From NCBI RefSeq assembly GCF_015832195.1, contig NC_052018.1, forward strand, positions 70,369,666-70,433,665: a stretch of DNA of 64,000 nt. The letters are read 5' to 3'. A program made the translations under genes and the position numbers. This document shows, piece after piece, positions 47,767-59,820 of this stretch (positions are counted from its first letter, which is position 1; the number at the start of each line of letters is the position of its first letter). The notes under the pieces are model-generated. The model searched no databases and was not told where the DNA came from. It worked only from the letters and a program-made list of their open reading frames with translations. This stretch comes from Motacilla alba alba (Eukaryota; Chordata; Aves; Passeriformes; Motacillidae).

Positions 47767-48190
47767 GGGTATTGTGACTGCGTTCGAGGGGAACCAGGAC
47801 GAGGGAAGAGATGAGAATTTTGATTCTATTTTTCAGAAGGTTGATTTATTATATTATGATATATATTATATTAAAAATGTTGTACTAAAACTTTGCTAAA
47901 AGAATAGAGAGAAAGGATTTATCAGAAGGTTGGAAAGGAACAGACTAGAATGATAATAAAAGCTCATGACTCTCAGAGAGTCCGACACAACTGGATCTTT
48001 GATTGGTCATTAAGTAGAAACAATTCACATCGACCAATCAAAGATGCATTTGTTGGTAAACAACCTCCAGACTACATTCCACAACCATCAGATAATTATT
48101 GTTTACATTTCCTTTCTGAGGCTTCTCAGCTAGAATAGAAGAAAAATCCTAGCAAAGGATTTTCATAAAAATATCATGATGACAGGGTAT
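47767..48190 (-). mobile_element. ERVK-like solo LTR, GGGTAT target duplication
   Basis: LTR 47,773-48,184 (412 bases) on the minus strand, bounded by perfect 6-bp GGGTAT copies (47,767-47,772 and 48,185-48,190). Read on its own strand it starts TGTCATCATG and ends GCAGTCACA. Landmarks in order are a CTAGGATTTTTCTTCT block, two CCAAT-type boxes, CTCTGAGAGTCATGAG, a TA-rich tract, an AATAAA signal (complement of 47,845-47,850) and TTCCCTCGTCCTGG. This matches passerine ERVK LTRs as recalled. Exact duplication and retained TG...CA ends suggest a fairly recent insertion. No internal region. Confidence 0.93.
47995..48045 (-). promoter_or_regulatory. Paired inverted CCAAT boxes in LTR U3
   Basis: ATCTTTGATTGGTC (47,995-48,008) and its exact complement GACCAATCAAAGAT (48,032-48,045) face each other across 23 bases. 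Each arm holds one CCAAT box, the usual binding site of NF-Y, in the U3 promoter region of the LTR. The ERVK-like LTR at 42,632 shows only one such box. Confidence 0.6.
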
Positions 48191-51100
48191 CACAGATTCA
48201 TGGTGGCAGCAGGTGGCTGAAGGGATAAGCTTTCTTATGGGAAAGGTTGTCAGGCTGTTGGGTCCTTCAGCAGAGAATGAAAACACTCAATGAGGAGCAC
48301 CTGTGATAAAGGAAACTGAAAAACAGGGTTACCACAAGCAAAGAACTCCAGAAGATACCTCACAAAGCCAATTGCTTGGAACTGGGAAATAAAAATGCAT
48401 GGAAGGCATGGGAAAGTGACTGTCTCCAGCATTTGGGAAATAATGGAAGAAAATGAAAAACTATTCACATTTTGGAACCACGTGCAGTGAGGACCATCCA
48501 GCAAATGCTGTAATTCTGTACAGCAGGAGGCAGCACAGTGGCAAGGCAGACCTCTATGATGCGACCCTGTCTGCAAGAACTGAAACATCCAAACGAAGTC
48601 TTTCACAAGAAGCAAATTACATCCAAACATGCCCCTGTTCTAAGAAAAATAGAATTTAGAGGCAAAATCAGAAAAAGTGAGACTGGATATGAAGGATCCC
48701 ATTTTCTTTTATGGAAATGATTTGATTTTTAACTGAGAAAACAAAACACAGCTAAAAGCCTGTGAAATCTGGGAATTAAGAGCTAAATAATATCTATTTT
48801 TTAAGGGTGCTTGGTTCTGAATTTCATTTAGAGAATGCATACAATAAAGGAATAAAACACTCCATACATAAAATTAATTCTCAGATATCTGTAATGGGAC
48901 AGGCAAATTTTTAGTGTTCCACTGCCCAGCTACCAGAAATATCCATTGTTAATAACTGTACAAATGTTTTTACCAGCTGTAGCAGGGAGAAGTGTAGTAA
49001 GCAATTGATGTAAATATTTAGAACATGAAATATTTGGTAATACAATTGCATCCCACTAGCAGGACAACATTCCTATCATTATGGTTGAAGCTCAATATTT
49101 TAAAACAATTTTCAACGGTTCTGGCCCATTTCCCTAAATAGGGAGAGTTCAGTGTGCACTTCCAATATGCCTCATGGGAGTAAGTACTGCTACAGAGTAT
49201 TCTGTGAGTTAAAATTTCTTCCTGGTACCTTTTTTCCCCCCTAGAATGTGGTACCACAGCTGCCTAAAACAGCTTCCTAAAGGAATACAGGGCAAAGTAT
49301 CTTTTGACAGCATCCTGGCAGGACAAGAGCAGATCAGAATGAAAGGCTACAGAAAGGATTCCACAAAAGGGCTCAACAAACAGAGCTGAAATTAAAGAGA
49401 TAAGTTGAAGGTCACCTAAATGAAATTGGCTAGGAGAAAGACTGAAAACAACACAACAAACCACAGAGGCATCCTGGCACAGTGAACTCTGGAGGAACAT
49501 TCACTCTGGAATTGTCATCCTCTGCTCATCTCCATGTCCTTATACAGACAGAATGAGCTGCAATGTCACCCTAAGAGGAGATTTTCCTGCTTTAAAAGCC
49601 TTAAAATGAAATCATCCTTGCGTGATGCATTTACACCAAAAGACAGAGCAAGTTTCCTACAAACATGTCAGAAGGCAACATAAGGCACAGTATGTGTGCA
49701 AGAAAATGATGAACTTTGGGTGTGAGCAACATATGCCCCCAGAATTCTTGTTGAAATAGAGTGTTACTGCACACAGGCACATTCAGTGGAGACCAGATCT
49801 GGCAAAAACTGGCAGTGATGATTCTGCTGCATAGAGAAGGATTACACCTTGAGAAAACTGGTCTTTTTCAGCTTTAGCTGTATGGTTGGTCTGCTCTGTG
49901 CAAACTGCAACATTAGCTGCTGATGGCAGACGTGCTCCTAAGAGCACCTGATCAATCAACTCTCAAGAACCATAGGAAAAACAATGTAAGGCATGCAATG
50001 TCTGTGTATGAGAATTAACTCGTGACAAATGACATAGAATGTATTTACAGAAGCGATAATAAAAGATGAGATAGTTGCAGAAGATAATTAAAACTTCTTT
50101 TATTGGGTGGCTGTGGAATTTTAGCTTTATTACCAATTCAAATCACCATGGCTTTCTGTAATTGCTGGCTTGAAATTTAAAGATGAGAGAAAAGTGCTGC
50201 CAGAGGCACTACAGGCTGACCTGCTTCTAAAAACACATGAAGGTCACAGTGGTAGGCAAAACACAAAGGAAAAATCATGTAGTCTACTGCACTGGCCAGT
50301 ACTCTGTCTTCTCTGTCAAGCCATGGGAAACTTCAGCATTGAAAAAAATGCAAGGCTAAGATCATGATCTACCTGAAGTACCTGTGTTGTCTTCCTTCTA
50401 GAATTGAGGATGCAGAAGAAGAATATTTTTTTCAATACCTCCACAAAATGAAGCAAATATGAAAGTCTTAGAAAAGGACTGAAAATCAACAACAATCAAA
50501 AGATTGGAAAAAATGCTCCTTTGAGAATAGCCAGGACATACAGGGAACCTGCAAGGTGTAACAAATACTGATAAGCAGCCTACATAGCTGGGTTTTGCAA
50601 CACAATAGTAACGTTGGATAATTTTCTGTTGGTAGAGTGGAAAAGAAGTAAAGAATAGCTCCTGTTGTTTCAAGAGAAGCTAAATATTAGAAGACAAACC
50701 AGTGATCCAAACCGCTTATGGCAGGCGATTAAGGCATTGCGAGAAAGGGAAAAGGGGGTCTGAGCACTGTCCTGCAACAGACCCTTCTAAAGTTTCTTCC
50801 CTCATGTACACTCTATTTAAGTCTCCTCCTTGAACCTTGCTCACAAAGTTACATAAAAGAAGTTGAAATAAATGCAAATCTCTCATGTTCCAGATGGGGG
50901 CTTCAGCATAATTACACCTTTCTCCTTGACTAAAGAGAAAAACTTTCACCAAAAGAAATTTAGGAAAATGGTGACATTTTTGAAAGAGGATAGTCCTGCC
51001 ATTTTCATCTCCCTTTTTGGTACCTCAAGCAAAAACACTTTTGATTTAATATTCCTGTCCAAATTTAAACTCCCTTTACTACCCTTAAGCCTGACTGCTT

Positions 51101-51239
51101 CTCTTTAAATCAAAGGCAAGCTAAATGAAAAACTGAGATAATTACATCTCGTGGCATCTCCTCAAGTCTTTGTTAATATCTGGACCTAAGGCTAAAGGCA
51201 GTCGTTTAGGAGACCTCCCCTGTGCCACACCCTTCTCTG
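48191..51239. other. Unique AT-rich DNA, nothing recognised
   Basis: No supported gene. Minus-strand frame 48,250-48,630 (126 codons, rich in Phe, Cys and Leu) has no recognisable domain and no splice context. No repeat family seen. Confidence 0.5.
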
Positions 51240-51770
51240 CTGAGCTCTTGCTCCCTGCCCTGTGTCACCATCGGTGCCCACGCACGCAGCAGCAGTAAAA
51301 ACCAGCAGCCAAGCGTGTGAATGCTTTTCGAACCCGTGCAATTCAGGATGATCAGAAGCGTGCAGGAAATCCCGCTTTTAACTGGTCAATGTCCCGGGGA
51401 AGAATTAGGGAAGAGATACAAGAGCTGACAAAGCACGTGGCAGAGTCTGACCGGAGAGCGACGGTCAAAACACCAGCGTGATGCTTTCACTCCGTGCAGC
51501 GCCGTGGCTTTTATCCGCTACCTGCCCACTTGTGGATGAACACCAAGCCCCCCTGGCCCACACGTTTGCCAGCCCGGTTTTCCAGGCAGGCCGAGTCCCC
51601 CGGTGTCCCCAGGCCGGCGCGCGCTGGTGACATCTGGTGGCACGCCCGGGCCGCGGGGCTCCTGCGAGCGGCGCCTGACCTCGCACCCGAAAAAGAATTC
51701 GCCGTCATTCTCCTGAGCTTAACTTCTGCGCTGGCACGGCAGCAAACACCGCAGATTCGAGCCCAAACCT
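51240..51770. promoter_or_regulatory. CpG island, candidate promoter
   Basis: A sharp rise in GC and CpG within AT-rich DNA. I counted 23 CpG dinucleotides in 51,481-51,720 alone, including GGCCGGCGCGCGC and CCCGGGCCGCGGGG near 51,612-51,658. No TATA box is evident. Open frames on both strands (137 codons plus at 51,494; 65 and 73 codons minus) have no recognisable domain and reflect the lack of stops in GC-rich DNA. In birds such islands usually mark promoters; direction of transcription cannot be told. A GTAAGTG donor-like string at about 52,039 is the only downstream splice hint. Confidence 0.7.
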
Positions 51771-52581
51771 CTCATCTTGCAGCGTTAAGCTCCTCCAGCA
51801 ACAGACTGCAATTCCTTGCTTTCTCTCCTTTTCCGTACCAGGACTCGCTGCTGACAATCTTACAAAAGTACAAGCGATCTACTGTATCACAAGCATTCTT
51901 AAAATAGAGAAAAATAGTCTGCAACATCGTCAAAAGGCATTTATTTTCGGCATGAAATCTTGCTACCTGCAGATACTTCCACCTTTTGCCTATAGCAACA
52001 GATTTAAGTGAGCCAAGCCCCTTTTGATGAGCAATAGTAAGTGCAAGCTATTAAACTCATAATTTGAATGGGTCCCAGGGGTGTTTTTGTTTTGGTTTGG
52101 CTTTTTCTTTTTTTTCCATATATTTTGACTTAACATCTGAGGAAGGAATCTGCACAGTTTACTTGCTCTGCTAGTCCTTTGTCTTCCAGTCTCTCCCCAC
52201 TTACTTTCTTTCAGAGAAGAGAGGACTTCCCAAACAAACTGGCAGATTTTTGGCTGGTTTTGAAAACAAAACAGCCAGATGCTGCAAGGAAAACTGTCTC
52301 ACTTAGCTTTGATAAGAGACATGGAAGGTTGGTAAATGGTTTATAATCACTTCTCAGCATTCAAGTCCCAACTTTTTTTACATCTACACAGCTCCAGCAA
52401 AACTGCCAAGCTTTTCACCTTAATTATTTGTCTCATATTCCCAAAGCTCAAGCACAAGACTGGAGCTTCAAGGAAACTAGAGATATTTTTGCAGCTACAA
52501 AAGCCACTTAAAGGCCCTTTAGAAACTTTTTTTTTTGAGCTGTAAGGCTACATTTGTAGCAGTTCTGTGTTTCTTTCATAA
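51771..52581. other. Unique AT-rich DNA, nothing recognised
   Basis: Flank of the CpG island; no gene or repeat family recognised. Confidence 0.5.
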
Positions 52582-52596
52582 TTTTTTTTTTTTTTT
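52582..52596. repeat. Poly(T) run, 15 bp
   Basis: Fifteen consecutive T residues. Confidence 0.9.
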
Positions 52597-53430
52597 AGAA
52601 AAAATCTAAAATAGAGACTCTGCCTCTTCCTTGAAACGGAGTTTAAAGATATTCTAAATAAGAGCTTCCACACCAATTCATCCCCAGAAGCATTTATGCT
52701 ACATGCATTTATGGTCTGGTATCGTACACTTTAGTGAATTTCTCAAGAAAATTATTTATACAGAGGCACTTTGACAAAGCTTAAAAAGGGAATTAAAGCA
52801 GTCCATCAGAAAAATTTGGCCTCTCCTTCTTCCTGGAGCCTTAGACATACTGCTAAAAGCAAGGTTAGTAGTAATATACATCCACCATGCTGACACAGCA
52901 CAGTTCCCTTAGTCACGATTCAAGGAAAGAAGCTGGACTCTTCACCCAGGCTCACATGTGACCCCTTTTTCCCTCTGCTCCACAGACAGACTCCCAGGTC
53001 CCTTGAGGCAGCACCACCCCATGAGCCATCCCTTTCTGTACAGCCAGCATGTGGCCTTCCAGCTTCTGGTCTGGATTGGTAGGGCTTCACCCCTCGTATG
53101 GGATCTCCATCCTGTCAACCTTCATTTCTTGCCCAGCCAATTTGTTTGCAGCACCCCCCCACCTTGTATAATTCCAGGGAAGAGACCTTGAATTAATGCT
53201 GCAGAACTTCTCTTCTTTGGTCATCCTTTAGCTTCTCCCCCAAACCATGAGCTTACTACTTCAGTCAGCTGTGATTGCGTGAAGGAAGCTCAAATATAGA
53301 GCCCCCCCAGGTAATCCTATCATACCATACTGGAAAAGCAGGTAGACACCACCGTGTGCTTTAAATTACAGAAAAAAACATTTTTCAGTCAACAAGTTCT
53401 CCTATGTTTGTAATGGAATTCTATCCTCCT
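52597..53430. other. Unique DNA, nothing recognised
   Basis: No open frame with a recognisable domain; contains a C7 run near 53,154. Confidence 0.5.
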
Positions 53431-53660
53431 TAATTATGCCACTTGCAAATGTGAGTTAATTAATAATTCTGCTGGATTGCTGCATACACATCATCATGCC
53501 TGTTAATCATGCTCAGTGAAGGAACACTGATTTTCTTTATCTGCTTTTGGTTTTGCTACATCATTGCATGCAATTCTTAATAGATTACTTTCTTGTCAGG
53601 ATTTCTACCTGAGAGTCCAATGTTCCAATTAATTAACTCCAGTTAATTAACTGGAGCATA
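53431..53660. promoter_or_regulatory. Candidate homeodomain/POU motif cluster with palindrome
   Basis: TAATTA at 53,431-53,436, an octamer-like TTGCAAAT at 53,443-53,450, TTAATTAATAATT at 53,456-53,468, and a perfect 20-bp palindrome CTCCAGTTAATTAACTGGAG at 53,637-53,656. Such words are common in AT-rich DNA, so the enhancer reading is speculative; the palindrome itself is certain. Confidence 0.3.
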
Positions 53661-56071
53661 AGGTTCAGTGTTCTACAGTCCTTACTTTTCCAAGAGCAAA
53701 GACAACTTTTTTCCTCAGCTGATGTTGCTGTTCCCAACTTCATCACTGTAAGCAGCAGAGGAATTTGGCATTGGGCACATTCCATGATTACTGGAGGAAT
53801 AAGGAGTCTAACTGGCTTTGAGAATTGAATGAGTTGAAGTTCAATTTTCCCTCTAATCAGCAGGGGCAAACAGGTCTTGAATATTTATATTTGAATAGAA
53901 AGCAAATTCTGTAGCTGTACTCACTATCGGTATGGGGCAGGGGGAGGAGGCAGAAATTGCTTCTATTTGTTGCCTTGGGTACCAAAAGATGACTGTTTTT
54001 CTTCCCCACAGTAAAACCCCAGCACTTCTACATCCCAGCAACTGCAGTTGTCATAATTTGGACAGTCTCAAGGTTCACCAAGGAGAGCAGATTCATCTTG
54101 ATTTCCTTTTTAATCTCCCAGCAAGTTAATCTATTGCCTGGAGTACCAATGGGCAAACTTTGTATCTGCTGGTAGCTGATTTTAAGTTCATGGCTTTGTA
54201 AGATATTACTTTTCGCTTATTATTTCTCAACCACTCATCACATGACTCAAATTACACCTGAAAGTTCATTACAGTAGATCTTAAGAAAACCAGCATCCTC
54301 ATCCACCATAATGAGCATATCTAGCATACCAAGGAATAACCAACTGAAACATCATTAAATACATAAAACCTTAGGCTTCCAGAACTCCCTCCAAAAGCAT
54401 TTATGACATTGTTTAAAATCCTACGACAAACACAAGGGTAAGGGCACAGAGGAACAACAGCAGTTATTGCTGAAATGCAATTGGTTGTACCCTGCAACAC
54501 AATGGCTCAGCTATCAACTCTCTAAAGTAATTTAGAGAAAAAAGAAATATGTTTTTCTGTAACCACTACAGAGCTAAAAATATGTTGAAGTCTGGCCATG
54601 ATTTGAGTGCTTGCTTCTAGCCTTAAGAAAAGGGTGAGGTTAAGAAATTGTTTTTCAGCATTCTAGCCTAAATACGTTCTCTTGAAATAGATTCCTCTTT
54701 GGAATTACACTGTCCTAGGTGCAAAGACTCAGAGCTTTTGCCATCTATCCATTTTAAGCTTTCGTATTATGAACTTGACTTCAAAATACTCCAAAATTAG
54801 GAAAATCACTTTTAATGTAAAAACTCCAAGGAGATACACAAAACTCAGGTAAATACAAGGTGTACTCCTAAGACTCCCATTGCTGTATAAATAGGCTTAA
54901 AATTTCTCAGCAATAGGAAATTGTTGGTATATCAGAGAGGAACCAAGGATAAACTGGCTGTCAAACATATACCTTGACAAAAATTTGGGCTTTGGCAGTT
55001 TTGCTTTTCTTTTGTCAAAAAAGTATTGTGGAAAAGTCCCAACCAACAATTTAGTCCCTTCTAAATGCAAACAATGTATCAATGACACAAAGGGGACTGG
55101 CTGTGACTGCCCCACCATTTGTGTACAAACACAGCAGCAGGTTACAGCCACAGTAACACAGTAGGCTGCATGATCAAAAAAGTAAAGGTAAACAAAAGGC
55201 TGACTATTAATCAGTAGAGACATTGTAGAAAACACTTCCTCAGCTCCTATAGGTGGTTAGCTTTAAGGGCAGAGAACTGCATTTCTGCTTGTTTAAAGAG
55301 CCGAAACTTGGCACAGCACAGTGCTACCGCGCTGTTCTTCCACCAATTGCTTACCTCTGGAATTTGAAGCTGGAGGCTTTAAATCATACATTCTTTCAAG
55401 CTTATTGACTTATCTCATATTTATACCCTTAAAGCACAGAGATCCTGTGGTGGAGAATGCTGGCAGTAACAGACTCTCTCCCTCTGCAGTGTACTACTGC
55501 AGGATCTGTACTTCTGGGAGATGAGATTTACACTACAGCTCCAGGCATTTGACTTCCGCAGCTCACTTATGAGCCAAGGCTTTCTGTACCATTGCCTGAG
55601 CCTCCAGAGACCCATTCAGAGCTTGCTCTTCCAGTTCACAGCAGGTACTTATTTCTGTATAGCCTAAATCTAGATGATGGAGTAACACTTCTCCTCCCTC
55701 GTCCTTATGCTTGACATTAATTTATTAAATCCCTTCTCCAAGGTAAAGATGGAGCTGTTCCAAGAGATGATGCTTCAATCAAAAAGACAAACTTACCCTG
55801 ACATTTGAGGCAATAAGCTGTAACATCATTCTTTAGGATGTATTTGCACATTTGCTGCCCACTCATAAATGGGGAGCAACCAATTTATACAGTTTAGTAA
55901 GAGTAGTATTAATCAGAAGTGGTTGAAATAGGATCCTTTCATCCAGACAAAGGAAAATACCTAGTATCCTAACGAATTCAGGGTGGGAGAGAACAATAAG
56001 ACAAAATTTATTGTATGAACCGGGAAATCAATCCTAAGCTATAATAGCTTTGACCAATCGTGATAATCTTG
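53661..56071. other. Unique AT-rich DNA, nothing recognised
   Basis: Minus-strand frame 54,897-55,235 (112 codons) has no recognisable domain. No repeat family seen. Confidence 0.5.
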
Positions 56072-56108
56072 AAAAAAAACCCCAACCAACCCAACCAAAA
56101 ACAAACAC
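56072..56108. repeat. A/C-rich (CCAA)n-like tract
   Basis: A8 followed by CCCCAACCAACCCAACC and A/C-rich sequence; low complexity. Confidence 0.75.
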
Positions 56109-57539
56109 TAAACTTTGTGTAATTATTTCCTTAATGTGGCAGTTACTGGCTAAATCATTGCAACCAGTTGTGACTGGAATTGTTCCTTGCCGAAGTTAAA
56201 CTTTAACTTGTGAGAAACCTGTGCTGTGAAAGAAAAGTATGTACAGCTGTGATGTATTCAGTTCCCAACCTGAGTTAGAGCTCCCCTTTGTGTGTGAAGT
56301 CAAGGCATTTACTGCTGCAGCTGTTGTTTACTGCTGAAACTTGGTGCCTTTGATCACAGCTCTGAAAGTGCTTTACAAAAAAGGATGAAGTCCTTGTGCT
56401 CATCTTACAGACCAGTGCTACAGTGTAAGCAAAGAGAAATTCAGTGACTTGTCCAAGATCAAACGCCAAATTTGCCCTGGAACCAGGGTGTGATCTCCAG
56501 TTTGTACTGCCTGCAGCTGAAACTTCCCTGCTGAACTCATTGCACTGAAAACTGCAGAAAAGTAGAGCCATTTTAGAAGACGCTGTTCAATGTTGTATTT
56601 TCAAGATGAAATACTAAAACATCACAAAGTAATAAGATAGTATTTACTTCATTCAAAGGTAAGCAAAAGTTTTCAGAAGCTTACATCTAACTGGACTTTA
56701 AACAATTTGTAGAACTCCTAAAGTACTTGACTTTTACAACCTCAAACACAAACTAAACTGGCTGCATCGATTCAATGCAATTACATGGGAAACATTTTTA
56801 AATATCTTCCTTGAAACACCACTGTTAATTATTGTTGAAAGTGGCATGGGAAAGGTCACTGAACTGATAACACTTAGATGTAGTGGTTTTAACTCTTTGA
56901 TATTGGACACCTCTGAGGACAAGCCAACCTGGACAAGTTTTAGGACAAAGATTCAATGTAGCAAATTGATTTCTTACCCTAGTGAGGGTGATTTTATATA
57001 AGGATTTAATGGGGCAGCTGAGAAAGGCACATAGGAAAATAATAAGGCAACCTGGACATTAGCCTAAAATGAGGACAGATGTATTTACTTATAAATATGG
57101 TAACAAGAAAGCAATGAGAGAGAAGAGTGAATTAGACTAGTTTTACATGGTTGTATAAAACCACAGTAAAGATGAGGAAGAACCAAAAGTCTTAATACAC
57201 TGAACAAGATTGTAAGTAAATTATTATATGAGAAGTATCATGATCAGAATACAAATCATAAAGGCCAAGGCTTATTAAATATGGGGAACTGATGGAAATG
57301 TTGCTTTTCTTATCAGAGATTCATATGCTTTCTCAGTAGTCCAAAATACAAGAACTACAGGTTTTGAAGAAAACCTGTGAACTTATCTGAAATGGAGACA
57401 CTCCTCAATTTCCCTTCCCCAAACTGACAAAACTAGATTTCAGTACCTGAAGGACTTGAATGTAGGCTGAGAAATAAATGGGAAAAATAAATTAGAAACT
57501 TTGGATCAAAGGTATCACTTCAAACAAATTCATTGTGAG
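56109..57539. other. Unique AT-rich DNA, nothing recognised
   Basis: No gene, repeat family or RNA signal supported. Confidence 0.5.
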
Positions 57540-57720
57540 AGAAGTGTGATTCAAGGGCAGGACCCAGCACCTGGTGTTGTGGAACTTCATGCAATTGGCC
57601 TTGGCCCATTTGTCCAGCGTGTCCAGATCCTGCCACAGTCTTCCTACCCTTCCGTGATCAACACTCACACCCAACTTGGTGTCACCCAACCTGCTGCCAT
57701 CTCTTACACCATGCTGAACC
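57540..57720 (-). mobile_element. CR1 reverse-transcriptase fragment
   Basis: The minus strand encodes GDTKLGVSVD, then QDLDTLDKWAKANCMKFHNT and RCWVL. This follows the CR1 reverse-transcriptase stretch just after the catalytic FADD box (DDTKLGG..., RDLDRLE.WA..N.MKFN..KC.VLHLG). The residues at the FADD position read RLGD, so the catalytic aspartate pair is not intact, and homology ends soon on both sides. An internal, doubly truncated relic with no 3' tail. Confidence 0.85.
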
Positions 57721-59771
57721 AACACGCTTCAGTTTCGATCCTTTGACTTCCTCTCCAGTGAGGAAAAGCTAACTGGCTTGCATTACAAGAATTAGATGCT
57801 TGTAGTACCTGTATGTCACTGCCTCACATGGTCAGGCCTGAACTGCTATTTTTAAGTAGTTTATTTCACATGAATGCTTTTGTGGACTACAGGATCTCTG
57901 GGATTTTTTCAGTGTTAATAGCAAGATAAACTTAAATTTGACTACATGGAAAAGGATGAAATGAAGATGAAACTTCTATACTTGGGCTTATTTTCAGCTG
58001 TAACCCAGCCTCACTCTTAGTTCTGACTTCCACAGGTATTCAAAAAAATTCATCAGGTACCACAAAAATTAATACTTTTCAGAACAATCATTGTACACAA
58101 AAGCTGGGGTAACTTTCTCTTTTTGAAAAGTATTCACTGTATGTATACTCATAATGTACTATTATCATAGAATTACCTCCAGCAATATCTGTTGCTGAGC
58201 ACATATAAACCAGATCCCCTCTACTTGCTTGACACATAGCATTCTTCTTCCTTGCAAACCCTCAAAGTGTTAAAAAGTTTTAAAGTAATGGGAGAAAAAC
58301 TGTTCTAGGAGCATATTTACAGCTCTAAGAGTGTCTCTCTTTGCTTTCAGTACCTACATTTGCACATAATATGCAAACACTATGAGTGCCCCTGACTTTC
58401 TCCAAGGGATTCAGAACTCTGTTTAAAAAATACAAACTGGGGACAGGCACACTTTTCTTCTAAATATACTGCACAGCTGTGGAAAGAGAACCTCATGGTA
58501 GCTCTGCAGGCCTGAAGAATATACATATTCATTCCGTAGAGTTTCCCTAACTTGGTAAAGTGATCAAGCTTGATGACTCCATACCATGACACTCTTAATA
58601 TGCTTTAGATAGTATCTGTTCTTTGCATCTTCTAGCTATAGATGGTGATAGTACAGGTTTTCTTCATAATAGCCTGTTCCTATACACCAATAGAATTTCC
58701 TTAACCAGAGAACCACCACAGTAAAAACCACCCAAACCTGAAAAGGCACCTAAAAGATATGCTTTTGGAGGGTTAAAGTTGAGGTACAATAAATAAATAA
58801 GACAAGGCTATTCCCTTGCTCACAAGTATCTGTCCAACAAGTATTTCTTGTGGGTAAACTCAGATGTGGTTATCTTACCCCCAAAGCCAGCCATAAAGCA
58901 GCTGCATCACAAATAAGAAGGAATCAGGGCCTTGGTGATGAGAATTTTGACTACCAAAAGTGGAGCCACCAATGTCAATAACTTCCAGGGTTCTACAGCG
59001 AGAAAAATGAATATTTTGATGAAAATGTGATAAAAGAGGGATAGAATCACTGTTACTTCTGCCTTAAACATTTCAGGTGGTACATGCACTGAAGGAGACA
59101 CACTCATATCCCTAATGACAGAGTCAAAAAGGCATACAACCATGTGAAGGCCACTTCTGGAACAGCAGTGGATTCCCACTGAGTGAGTGCCCTGTCCCTG
59201 GAAATAGCCTGCAAGGCTCTCCAGCACCCCCAGGAGCCATGTTCTCAATACAACTTAAGTGACTGGAAAACCTATGTCTAGTATGTGTCTTTCCCTTACC
59301 TAGACTGATAGCAGATACACCTGATGTTTGATTCACTTGCTTCTAAGCACAACTACCTCTATCAGGCTTGGAAATAAAATCCTCCCAACCACTAACAATC
59401 TACCAGGCAGAATAAACGGCATCTAGCACAAGGCACAAATGTCACTTTTGGTCTGGAAGGCAGCAGAGAGTAAAAAGGCTTTGTAAAATATTATTGCCCA
59501 ATTCCCTCTGCCATAAAAGTTAGTTTAGAAACTTTTGAATTATGCAAGTGATTTGCAAAACAGTGATGAACAGTCCTATTGTTTATTTTCTCCTTTACCC
59601 CAAATTTGCAGACTTCCACCTGCTTTCATAAGGACTGGCAAGCCCTCAGATGATTGGACCACTCATGGTGACTACTGCTACGCCAAAGATCTTATCCAGG
59701 TGTATCTGAAGCTGGCAGGAAGACAACAGCATGTGCAAATTCTCTGGCATGGGAAGAACTCAGCAGCTACA
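57721..59771. other. Unique AT-rich DNA, nothing recognised
   Basis: An acceptor-like tract, CTCCTTTACCCCAAATTTGCAG, ends near 59,611 within an open frame of 95 codons (59,535-59,822), but no convincing donor or known domain follows. Minus frame 58,907-59,248 (113 codons) has no recognisable domain. Confidence 0.45.
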
Positions 59772-59820
59772 GTAGGAATGATTGCCCTTATAGGAATGAC
59801 TGCCCAAGTAGGAATGACTT
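59772..59820. repeat. Imperfect 16-19-bp tandem repeat, about 2.7 copies
   Basis: GTAGGAATGATTGCCC, TAGGAATGACTGCCC and GTAGGAATGACT follow one another with short spacers; translated they give repeated VGM/IGM motifs in a spurious frame. Confidence 0.75.

Noticed and set aside
51494..51907. 137-codon open frame over the CpG island
   Set aside because: GC-rich DNA has few stop codons on both strands; no recognisable domain or splice structure.
57501..57746. 81-codon plus-strand frame at 57.5-57.7 kb
   Set aside because: It is the antisense shadow of the minus-strand CR1 reverse-transcriptase relic.
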